DNA of 64,000 nt. Origin: Tanypteryx hageni (taxonomy: Eukaryota; Arthropoda; Insecta; Odonata; Petaluridae). Both the position numbers and the translations under genes were made by a program. How positions within the stretch are numbered: the stretch's first letter is position 1; every line of letters starts with the position of its first letter. Shown here one piece after another: positions 1 to 10,007 of this stretch. The stretch is from contig CM054118.1 of NCBI GenBank assembly GCA_028673005.1, positions 57,295,338 to 57,359,337 of the forward strand, read 5' to 3'. The notes below the pieces were generated by a model. It worked only from the letters and a program-made list of their open reading frames with translations. It ran no database searches and had not been told where the DNA came from.

Positions 1-690
1 AAATAAATTTTGTATGAAGTAAGCATGCAACATAAAATGGCAAAATCAGGATCTTTAGTATAGATATAGAGAGCAGGGCAAGGAAAAATAATATTTTTAC
101 ACGTATTTGTGTTGAACTGTCCCCATTAATTTTAACCAAATTTAATATTTATAATGTATACTTATATACAAAACTATATTGGCATAGTTAAACCGAATCA
201 GTCAAAATGGGTGCCACAATTACATATTAAACTATTTCAGTAATTAAGGATTTGGAAGGAATTGGCTTAACGGATTTCAATTAAATTATGTATATAAGAT
301 TTGAACAACATATCATAATGAAATCAAGATGTTTAAATCGGAGCTAAGGAGCAGGGCTACCACAGTAAAAAGTCAAATAATATTTCTTTTACACGTATTT
401 CTAGAGAACTTAACTAATGGATTTTAACAAAATATAGTGAGTGTATTTAATCTTCATATAAATAAATAACCAATATGTTATATTTTAACCGGTTTGACTA
501 AACAGAACTACCACAATATCATGGTTAGAATTTTTCTGTAACTAAGAGTTTGAAAGGTATTGGCTGAACAGATTGTAAAGAAATTTCGTGTAGGGCGAGT
601 ATAGAAAGGGAAAACGAGATGAATGTTTAGAACGGACCAAAAAACAGGGCTACCATACTATAAGGAAAAATAATTTTCTGATTCCAAAGC
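1..690. repeat. Tandem repeat, about 285-bp unit, three diverged copies
   Basis: The motif GAGCAGGGC, followed by A-rich sequence and TTTTTACACGTATTT, occurs at about 71 and 349, and in altered form (AACAGGGCTACC) at about 643. The spacings are 278 and 293 bp. Flanking text such as GGTATTGGCTGAACAGATT near 555 and GGAATTGGCTTAACGGATT near 258 aligns at the same spacing. The copies are clearly diverged, so this is an old local duplication and not a young satellite. The first copy is cut by the window edge, so the array may extend leftwards. No coding potential is seen. Confidence 0.7.
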
Positions 691-837
691 TATTACATTA
701 GTATACGATTATACTGAGACGAATTTCACGAAAAGCAGTTCTGTATCCCGGGAATGATGCATACACCCCTACTTGTTATATATTAAAATTGTATTGAAAC
801 GAAAGTAGGCAGATTAGTTCTTTCCAGAACTACTTGT

Positions 838-1260
838 TTATTTTGTTGATTGTTGGAGATTCCTGGCTATATCCAACATCAGAAGGCTACGGTATGAGTC
901 TCATTCTATTCTTTGTAAAGTCTTTAAATATTCATTATCATTTAACCTATTTTGATTTTTAGAAATATTACAGGTATGGAGAAAGTCATATGGTGGCCAC
1001 ATCAGATTTTTTCTAAAGAGTGCTTATGTGCTCGGTTTGTCTGTCCGTCCGTCCTTCTTTTCGGACAATATCTCTGGAATCCCACATATTGCAGATATAT
1101 CCAATATCAGAAGGCTGTGGTTTGAGTTTAGTTCTGCTCCTTGTCAAATCTAAAATTTTCTCGGTTTCTTAAAATATTTGTTATTATGTAACCTATTTGA
1201 AATTTTTAGAAATATTATAGGCATGGAGAAATTCATGTGGTTGCCATATCAGACTTTTTA
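838..1260. repeat. Local tandem duplication, about 228-bp period
   Basis: ATCAGAAGGCT recurs at 878 and 1106. Each copy is followed by a matching stretch containing TTTTTAGAAATATTA and ending in TGGTGGCCACATCAGA or a near copy of it. A CCGTCCGTCC run lies between the copies. The block abuts the next duplicated block (1262-1905), so the first 1.9 kb looks like one complex repeat made of several locally amplified modules. The class is unknown. Confidence 0.6.
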
Positions 1261-1261
1261 T

Positions 1262-1905
1262 AAAAATGATATTGCACAAAACAAAGGGTAGTTTATTCTT
1301 GGCGATTTTTAGAAAAATTTTATTTACTCAAAAATAGCTCCAAGGAGTTTGATTAAAATCAATCCATTTGTAGAGCCTGATGTCACAAATAATACTGCAT
1401 AAGGCATATATCTCTAAAAATCCCTATTTGGCGTCCAGTGACATTACAATGTACGCTAAGCTACCTTACCTACGCCCTATGTAGTCACGTCTCCAACGCG
1501 ATCCACTCAAAATCTTATTACAGCCTAAACGGTTAAACTAAATCGAATGATATATCATATTTATGGATAATATCATTCATAATAGACACACTGAAGAGAT
1601 GAACGATATTGCGCAACAATTAAGGGTACTTTATTCTAGGATATTTTGAAACAAAATTCGATTTACTCAAAATGACTCTAAGGATTTTGATTAGAATCCA
1701 TCCAAACATACAGCCTGATTTCACAAATAATATTAACTAAGCCACATGTCCCAAAAAAGTTACTATATATCATCCAGTGGCATTAAAATATACGCTAAAC
1801 TACGGTTAACTTTGATTTATAAGCGTTTTCCTTTTATTAGCGTACAGTCGACCAAACTTACATACTTGTATGAGAAAGTTCGTGCAATGTATATTGCGCC
1901 GTTTA
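1262..1905. repeat. Dispersed repeat with internal 337-bp duplication; inverted partner at 43225-43850
   Basis: Two internal copies start at GATATTGC (1268 and 1605). Shared elements include TTTACTCAAAA, CAGCCTGATTTCACAAATAAT and GGCATTAAAATATACGCTAAAC. The reverse complement of the whole block is recognisable at 43225-43850, down to the end motif GAGAAAGTTYGTGCAAT...GCGCCGTTTA. This is therefore an interspersed repeat family and not a local curiosity. Neither copy shows a reading frame or terminal repeats I can name. A derived LINE or SINE tail is possible but unproven. Confidence 0.7.
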
Positions 1906-2074
1906 GTTATTTTTTCGGTACTACATGGGTTACAATAATTAAGCGTCGAACGGACAGTCCCAGAAATTATGACTTATCTAACCAAAGCTCCTTCGTGCTA
2001 CGCGAGATGCAGTATTCATTGAAAACAATCTAAGTTTCTTTCGAGACCTCGGTTGGTTGGTGTTCGCATTAGGA

Positions 2075-2407
2075 TAGAGGGGGGCAAACTACGGCCCACG
2101 GGCCGCATGTGGCCAGGAAGATCATTTTATGTGGCCCGTGATGCCATTATGAAAGCAAAACGTAATATAGATAATTTCATATTTGTACCTTAAAATTATA
2201 GCCAGAAATCCTTTTCCAGTGTTGTTATGGGGATAACATATGATTTATTATTGATTTTCACTAACATGATTCTTCGAATTATCTCAGTTAACTTCCGATG
2301 TGAACCCCAACGTGGCCCACGGAAGCATTTTCATCTGTTAATGCGGCCCACCTAAGAAGCTGCGACTCTTAATGTGGCCCACCACGTAAAAAGTTTGCCC
2401 ACCCCTG
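2075..2407. mobile_element. hAT non-autonomous element (MITE), 333 bp
   Basis: The ends are inverted repeats: TAGAGGGGGGCAAAC on the left, and on the right (read inwards) CAGGGGTGGGCAAAC. GGCCCAC-rich subterminal sequence follows on both sides. The flanks are CATTAGGA (2067-2074) and CATTGGGA (2408-2415), an 8-bp target duplication with one change, as expected for hAT. The element has no open frame and would depend on a transposase made elsewhere. Its CAAACTTTTT...GGGCC end resembles the elements at 34338-34602 and 45852-46441. Confidence 0.9.
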
Positions 2408-2415
2408 CATTGGGA

Positions 2416-2931
2416 CCTCTGACATTTACAATTTCCAATCCCAATTCATTTTTTCCGCGCAATTATTCTCCGCGATGTTAACTATCATAACGCACCGTTG
2501 ACAAATAAAATTTAATCGAAAAACCTCTCTCGTCGATTTATCTATTAATTACAGAAAATATAGCTTTTTGTTTAGTGTGAAAACAAAACACCGGCGTAGT
2601 TTTTAACAATTATTTTACTTTGACGATAAATAACCTCTCGTATATTCTGCCGCTACAAAGCCCCATTGTGGGGCGAAAAACATTTTTTTAATAATCGTCT
2701 CTAGCGCGTATCTTTCTTTTCCCTCTCTAATCCGTAAGACGGCGGAAATTGGAAAATTATTAAATTTCCAGCATAATATATAAAATTTAATAAGTATTAA
2801 AGAGAAATTTTTCGTCGAGAGATGCGGGTGTTATACCTCGCGAAACATTCCGCTAATAAATCCGCCCATTTTGAGCTCATTCTAAGCATGCGCGTACATG
2901 CTCCGTAAAAACTCAACTCAATAAAGGTTCG
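2416..2931. other. No feature seen
   Basis: AT-rich sequence with no open frame of note. A short perfect inverted repeat, GCCCCATTGTGGGGC, lies near 2658-2672. Confidence 0.5.
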
Positions 2932-3370
2932 TCAACCTACGGCCCGCGGATCGCATGCAACTCTTGAGAGAATTTTGTTTCCCGCGAAGTTTTTGTAAAA
3001 TTCGACCCATAGAGGTTAAAACAAACGATTTCATACCCTTTAAGTGCTGTGCACGCGTTTACCCGTTTGCGTGCCTTAAGTGCTTCTCACCCATTATACC
3101 ATAGCAAAAAATATTTTCTAAAATGACTTAACGAAGAAAAATATACCATTTCCTATGAAATAAAGTTAAATGTCTAGTAAAAATGCAATATTATTAAGCG
3201 TAGAATTTTCGGTAAAAAACTCAACATATCCCCAATCTTCCATTTTCTAAACTTTTCGGTTGAATGGTTAATAAAAATGGTGGTATTTTGATAATTTTTT
3301 AAATATTTAGCGCTAAAAATGTTTATACTAGACTTACATGAACAACAAAATCTCTAGGTTGCTTTTAAAG

Positions 3371-3498
3371 TAGGGGTTCTTAACCTTTTTGCACCTACGG
3401 ATCCCCCATATCCTCCAGTATTACCCATGGATTTGTTTGCATAGATCATCCACGAACCTCCTGGTCCTACTCTATAGATCCCAGGTTAAGAACCACTG
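3371..3498. mobile_element. hAT MITE, 128 bp
   Basis: The left end is TAGGGGTTCTTAACC. The right end read inwards is CAGTGGTTCTTAACC. The flanks TTTTAAAG (3363-3370) and TTCTAAAG (3499-3506) form an 8-bp duplication with one change and central TA. This is the common CAGTGGTTCTYAACC class of small hAT MITEs. No coding content. Confidence 0.88.
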
Positions 3499-4124
3499 TT
3501 CTAAAGTTAACCGGCCTGCCTAAGCATCGAGAACTTCCAATACGTCTCGCCGAAGTGTTCGCAGTTACGAATGCGGCTCTCTTTACACGAAAGGTAGCCG
3601 ATCCCCGAGATAACCAATTTCTCCATATAAACAAGGTTTGAGTAGCATTTCCTTCATGGCGGGCCGCATTGGCAGTTTCCAATGCTTCGGCACGCCGTAT
3701 TAGATTATTTCAATGCAGTTATCCCTCGACCTACGCACGTTCGACTTGCGAGATTTTCGCTATAGCGCGGTTTTATATTGTACAATGAACCAGAAGAATT
3801 ACCTCAGCTTGCGTGGGATTTCTCGCGTTAGCCCATTGCCTGATCTGCCCGTATCCCATACGGGCAGACTCGCCGTTCTCAAACAGACCTCGGTTGTCTG
3901 ATACGGATGAGCCCGCTTCCCAGTAATTTCTCCATTCGTTACATTCCACCTCAAGCAAGATGCACGCTAAGATTTCTTTCATTTTCCATGTTTTCATATA
4001 TCCAAGCAAATATTCTCTATGAAACATTTTTCTGTTGCATTACATATAAATAGAAATAATCATCAATTTCATAACGAAAAATTGTGTTCGATGAATGTTC
4101 GGGAATGTAACCTCCACTTATAAC

Positions 4125-6308
4125 TAGGCTTGGTAGAATTCGACGTTTATTGTTTCTGAAAATCGACGTTTATTTTCTCGAGAGATTTTCGACGAATATC
4201 GACGCTTAAAATTACTACTACTATAGGCTTGGTAGTTTTCGACGTTTATTTTCCTTAAAAATGGACGTTATTTCCTAAAATTCGGCGACCAATATCGACG
4301 TTTACTTTAATACATTTTACTAGGCTTGGTAGTTTTCGACGCTGATATTTTTTAAAAAGCAACCAATGCCTTTGTTTATTTTCCTAAAAATCAACGACGT
4401 ACATCAACATCAACAGACATTTAATTGGGCATTTTATTTTTCGACGTTTATATTGTGGCTATAATAATCTAAGAGGTTGCTTTGCTAGAAATGCACACAA
4501 AACAGCGACGTTTGTATTTTTTAAAAAGCTATCCTCCTCTGTAAGAAACGTCGATATTTAATGATATATAGGAGGATACTAATGTTTAGGCACTTCCAGA
4601 TGAGCTGGAGATTCGAAATTTTTTTCTTATGTAGGATTTTGTGCAAAACCGACTATAAAAAACAAAAATCTTGAAAAAGTGCAACAATGCGGCCACTAAA
4701 AATTCGCAATTGTTTAAATAAATTTTCAAGGTTTATGTATTTCCAAATGAGCTACGGAGTTGAAATTTTTTTTATAAGTAGAATTCTTAAACGAAATAAG
4801 GATTACACAAATTTTGATATTTTAATTTGTTTGGCAGTTAAAAATTCTTAAAATTTAAACAAATAGATAACTGTTTAGACATTACAAGATGAGCTAGGAA
4901 GCTGAAATTTTCAAGTTATGTTCAGAGTAATACATTTGCACAAATAAACATTTGAATCTCTCTATAAAAATATTGCGGCGGCCGTTAAAAATGTTTAAAA
5001 TTTAAACAATTGGAAACTATTATTTCACTTCTAGAAGTACTACAACTTTAAAATTTGGTAGAAATGTGTAGCATTAGCACCCCATAATGGAGAAAGTATA
5101 AAATTCTTTAAATTGCAAAGTTTTGGGATTGTTTTAATCTATTATTTTTCATAAGGGAAAAACAAAAATCGCTCCAGAGGTGAAATATTTAGAATTAAAA
5201 AAATATTTGTAATGATGAAATATGAAAAATGAATGTTTTTTTATGTTGAAATGATATGCTTGCAAGCACCTTCTACTAGTATCTAATATCGACGTTTATT
5301 TCAATACATTTCATCAATTTTTATCTAGAAAAGAGTTATAAATTGAATTCCTTCTAATAAAGTTTAACTAAAAGTTTGTAAATAAAAAGAAGGCTTCTTT
5401 TATTATGCCTTTCTTGTTTTTATCTATATTTTAGCAAATGTGTTGTTGTTGACTTCGGCCACCAATCCGGAACAGTTAATTTTTCGCAACAAATCATCAA
5501 GTATATTATACTCGTTAATTCGCAACCCCTTATTCACAAAATCGTGATTATTAGTGAGAAATTAATTAGACGTGAGTATAATGCACAGCCTAATGTATGA
5601 ATGAATATTTTGACGAAAAATATATCATCTTGTTGAGTAATAAACGACTATGAACGGAAAGAAATCCAGAGTGCGTACATGGAACTATGCTCCTTCAACA
5701 GCAATGCAAAAGAAACTAAGCACGGGGGACACTCTCAGATGAATTATATAAATTTTATGACAGGGTGCTTTTGGAATTGCCATAAGGCCATCTGACGATC
5801 GTTACTCATTTTTCAGTCCGGGGAAACCTTTCATTTCGCCTCTTGGAGGTCCGCAGATAATGTCGCGCAGAGGACGCAATAGACGTCCTCCGACCTTTCG
5901 GTAAATGGAGACCAAAGTGCGTATGGATTACCGGATCTGGCCGAGGTTAAAGAAAGAGCACAATAAACCTATCATAATATCTTGTCCTCTGCCTTTGGAT
6001 CCCTCGGCTGCTCAGTATGTGCTCTTAAGACAATGGCATAAGCGACATCAGGAAGTAAATTCCGAATGCTGTGGCCGTTTGGTATGACAAAACAGACTGT
6101 CTGTACCGTTTTGGATGTTTGGTGGTAAAATATGTTAAGTTTTAGAGCAGGTAAAAAAGTTTTATAATCATGACGTTTAATTTCGTATAAAATGTAGTGG
6201 TGAAAATCGACACTTATCGACGACAATTCATTTTAGTCGAATTTAAAATTTTTTAAATTTCGATGTTTATCGAAGTTTATCGATTTAAATCGAATCCTAC
6301 CAAGCCTA
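4125..6308. mobile_element. hAT-like element with TAGGCTTGGTAG termini, 2184 bp including a nested insertion
   Basis: The left end TAGGCTTGGTAG..TTCGA and the right end TCGAATCCTACCAAGCCTA are inverted repeats. The flanks CTTATAAC (4117-4124) and CTTATAGC (6309-6316) form an 8-bp duplication with one change. The left terminus is repeated in direct orientation at 4224 and 4321, spacing 99 and 97 bp. Both subterminal regions are crowded with variants of TCGACGTTTAT, more than a dozen counting both ends, as expected if these are transposase binding sites. A short frame at 5905-6087 (60 codons) has no domain I recognise. A 748-bp Helitron-like insertion occupies 4532-5279, so the element itself is about 1.44 kb. 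The 8-bp duplication supports hAT; the family is not one I can name. Confidence 0.75.
4532..5279 (+). mobile_element. Helitron-like non-autonomous element, copy A (748 bp), nested in hAT-like element
   Basis: The 3' end carries the hairpin remnant ATGCTTGCAAGCA, then CCTTCTACTAG, and ends in CTAG followed by T. The 5' end starts TCCTCC directly after an A. A|TC...hairpin...CTAG|T is the Helitron pattern, with insertion between A and T and no target duplication. The first 50 bp contain TCCTCCTCTG and its inverse TAGGAGGA. The body is AT-rich and non-coding, with recurring phrases (GAGCTACGG, ATTGCGGC, GAAATAATAT-like) shared with copies B and C. The interrupted host text (CGACGTTTRT on both sides) continues across the insertion. 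Confidence 0.75.
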
Positions 6309-6540
6309 CTTATAGCATTATTTATACAAGAAAAATCCTTTTGAGTACAGCGATTCCGAGTTAGGAGCATATCTTCAGGTAGGCATCTTTCGCGTAAGTT
6401 GAGGTGTTGTGTTGTTTTATTAGCATAATTTCAAATTTAAAAAAATATTAATATTTTAAACTTTACGGATCTATTTTCCAACATAGCGGACCGCATAAAA
6501 ACGTTCTCGGGGACCGCATGTAGGTTCCCTAACCCTTATA

Positions 6541-9185
6541 TCTAGGCGCATTGATTGTATGAGAGCTCCTTAAAAATCCTAAATTATCTCCCGAAAACGA
6601 GTAATAATACAAAAGAGTTTAATTGTGGTCTTCTGACACAGACCCAACTAGAAAGGTTCTGGAAGCAAGTGAGATTGCGTTACGGACCTTAAGAAAGGAT
6701 ACACCCGAGAGATTGAATGGGATCTGCTATATAAAGATCGGGAGGAAGTAAGGAAGGGTTGGATTAAGGGGAAGTTTTTTAAAGTGGGCTTCCGCGAGAG
6801 GTCGGAGGTTATACGGCAGACGATGGATGTAAAATCTGGGTTAAACGTTTATAATCCCGGATGTCTAAGGCTTCTATCTCGCATAAATTATTCCAAATTC
6901 CCACGGAAATTGATTAGATTTTTCGTTTGTTTCCACGTTTTTCTTGTTTTAATATGACCAAGGTTTTTTGTGTTGATAGATAGCGACCGGTATGGCTAAT
7001 CAAGAAGTGATTAACGAAATGAGCTTATAGCTTTTTAAATTAAAACTAAAAGGTTACCCCTTTTTATTCATAAAATTGTTGAATGAACCGTCGCGGTGTT
7101 AGAATACTAATCGGCGATTTACTGCTTATAACCGCTACTTTTTAATTGAAATCCTCGCGTGCTCTTCTTAAAAAATACAATGGCTTTCTTATGTAATATA
7201 ACATGCATATGTGTAATAACCTTTTTAAATATGGAACATTAACTCCAATTTATGGAAGCCACACCGAAGTAGCGGAAAATGGTGGTGTAAATTAGCAAAA
7301 CAGCTCGAAACGAATTAATAATTCATAACTATTTGGTATAAAGTTTTCGTTGAATCATTATGAATAAAAACTACAACTTTTTCTAAAATTACTAATAATA
7401 ATAATAATAGCTATTTGTAAATGGGTGCAAATTTTTAATCCTAATTCAATGATTTTGAAATAAAGGACTCTAATTGCCTTTTACGGCAATTAGAATCCCT
7501 CTTTTTCAACATTATCATATTGCCGTAGTGCTTAACCCTTTTTTTCTAATTCAATAATAAAAAAATCTTTCTCACTTATCAATCCTGTGGTAACTCTTAG
7601 AGCGGCTCAAGTGATTTCAGCAGACGTCCAAAGATGTCGCCACACGCAGTTTAGCCGCACTTCTTCTCGAGCCTCGGAAGAAATCCAATGCTAGGCTTAC
7701 TTCAAATGTCAAGCTTCCGGCTATTCATGAAGAACCAATTACTTTCGTTTTACGTCGAATGTTTTATTATATGTACCTTAAAAATTCAGTTGTTAGATTC
7801 TTATTTCTTCACTGACACATAATAATAGAAATATCTTTGGAAAACATAAAACTGATACCGTAACATATTCGAAAATCTTTACTTCAAAAGGAAGAACCTG
7901 CGATATATTTATTGCAATACCTCTTAGGATACCTATTGCACGTAGACGTAGGTCGTACAAAAAAATACCTAAACTACAACATCTTCGTGGTTTATGAATT
8001 TCGAAAATTTTGTTCAAGATGCGTGTAAATTAAGTGAGCAAATTGAAATTAAATTGACAACAATATAATTATTTAATATACCTAGCCACTCAGTTAAGCA
8101 TGTCAATAGATGAAAATGAACCTACAGTTAAAGAAGTATAAACCTACGAAACTAGCACATAAAGCGTAATTCTGGAAATATTTAAATACGTCCAGTTTAG
8201 ATGCATCCAGTCGATGTTTATTACTTTGCAAATGTACGTGAACCACTTATCATTGCACAGGGTACTATCAAGGCGATTTACAATCCATGATCGAGTGGTA
8301 TATGAAAATGCAGCAAGGTGGAATGATAAGGTAAAGATGCTTCGAACGCATTTTAATTTAATATGGAACCGAAACTGGACCTCCCAAGTAACAACAAATT
8401 TATTTTAAAAGGCATAAAAAAGGCCGACTTTGAAAGAATCATGTTGATTTAATCGTTGATTTTTGTGACATTTTCATAATGAGGTCGACTATTTAACGTG
8501 ATATCAATTAGACCAGTGTATTCCAAACATTTCCTGATGGAATGAACGCGTCAGCTTCATCCTTCTTTATTTCTAATTTGTACATTTGTAAGTATTTATG
8601 CTAAGAAGTATTAAAAGGGTTTTTAATCCATGCAAGAGAAGAGACAGGGTATGTAATGCTGCAGCGTACCTATGGTGAGTTTTCGGTCACCAACTGACTA
8701 AAAATAAAACTATAATTTTAAAATGTTTTTTATGCGTTTTACTTTTATATTGAGACCGATAGTGGACAAATTAAGAGAAATTTGTCCGTCGATAATTTTT
8801 AATCGTTCTTGTCATGCCTTTAGAGTTACAGCCATATATGTTTATATATTTTACGCAGTTTTGCTTTGTTTTTACCGGAAGGATTATAATTTACATTAAT
8901 TGTTTTTTTGTAGATATTTTGAGTGTATCTCGCGACACGCCTCATCGCACTGGTTTGTCGCAACACAGTTTGGAAATCACTCGTTTAGGCTGTACTCAAA
9001 TGAAAAGGTAAAAAAAATGTTATTTTTAGCAGGTTTTCTAAATATGTATCTGGTTCATCCGTCCGTCTGTCCGCATACAAAATAACCCAAAGTTGTCTAT
9101 GGAATTAAATGAGAGAGTGAAAAAATCGTATATAACTCGAAAACTTTTCATTCTTTTACGATCAAACTTTCAGGAATTATTTGGC
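6541..9185. other. AT-rich intergenic DNA; no gene seen
   Basis: Only short frames with no recognisable domain are present. Minor items: a (TAA)n-like run near 7390, and a small inverted repeat around 7467-7497 (CTAATTGCC...GGCAATTAG). A CCGTCCGTCTGTCCGC string lies near 9057, just upstream of the tRNA-like relic at 9186. Confidence 0.5.
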
Positions 9186-9255
9186 AGCGTAGCTTTTACA
9201 TTTTGAGCTGTTTGCCATCAACATTGAAGTCATGGGTTCGATTTTTTTCATATGA
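9186..9255 (+). repeat. Possible tRNA-derived SINE relic
   Basis: GGCAGCGTAGCTTTTACATT is followed at about tRNA spacing by GAAGTCATGGGTTCGATTTT, which resembles an internal promoter B box (GGTTCGANNCC) with the final CC lost. A similar AAAGTCCCGGGTTCGATTCC occurs at 21077. It has no cloverleaf good enough for a tRNA gene. The A box is poor, so this is a weak call. Confidence 0.3.
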
Positions 9256-10007
9256 TTAACACGGGGATGAGTGTAGAACACTAATCGTTCCCATATTAAA
9301 ATTACTTAGAATCATCATGGGAGTTCAAGACTTAAAACAACGGACGCCTAAAATGGAGAAATTTTGTTTTCCTATCATCGATTTTTCAATTCGCGTCAAA
9401 TTCATCAACAAATTAGTTTTTACGCGATTGTTTGACGCATTCGTTCATGAAAATCTTTCATCATCAAGATAATTTTCATTGTTGCCGGTTTCGTGTTACA
9501 TCGCACGAGTGACTTGAACAATTACTTCGCGTCGCATCTATCGACATATTCACGAAATTTCGGCGCTGTTTAGAAGTTTAAACACTACCTTGATTGCGGT
9601 AAATTATACCACGGTGACGAAATAAACAAATATTCAGTTTTTAGTTGATGTTGTGTGAATGAAGTTAAATATAGAGATTAAAATGCTGCATTTTAAAAAG
9701 TCTTTGTGAGAAATTTCTCTGACTAAAAACAGAAAAATAAAATTTATAAAAATTTGTATTAATGAAATCACGTGTTATATGCATTAAAAAGGTAAAAAAT
9801 AAATCTAAAATTCACATAATTGAATTTGCCAGAAACCGAAAATTGTTTTGGGAATATAAAAGTTGTCTAAGGTATTATTTAACAAATAAATCTTCATTAA
9901 TATTTGTCACAGCATTTGTATTCCCAAAATTATTGTTACTTTCTGAAACATTCAATTATGTAAATTATGTGTGTTGTTTACTTTTTAGTGCATATAATAG
10001 GTCTACA
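9256..10007. other. No feature seen
   Basis: AT-rich sequence. An open frame running from 9762 into the repeat at 10008-10115 is AT-driven and ends in Helitron-terminus modules, so it is not treated as a gene. Confidence 0.5.

Larger units (their letters stand above)
2932..6538. mobile_element. Possible older hAT-like element interrupted by later insertions
   Basis: The left end reads TAAAGGTTCGTCAACCTACG with GGCCCGCGG after it. The right end, reverse complemented from 6538, reads TAAGGGTTAGGGAACCTACA with TGCGGTCC after it. This is an imperfect inverted pair of the style seen in other hAT MITEs of the window. Flanking 8-mers do not match, so the pairing is weak. It could also be two unrelated hAT end fragments. 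If real, the original element was about 1.3 kb before the MITE at 3371 and the 2.18-kb element at 4125 landed in it. Confidence 0.3.

Noticed and set aside
2932..2971. Exact TSD for the possible 3.6-kb outer element
   Set aside because: CAACTCAA on the left and TATCTAGG on the right do not match, so only the inverted ends support it.
5905..6087. 60-codon frame as a transposase remnant in the TAGGCTTGGTAG element
   Set aside because: No motif of hAT transposases is visible and the frame is short. It may be a captured or random sequence.
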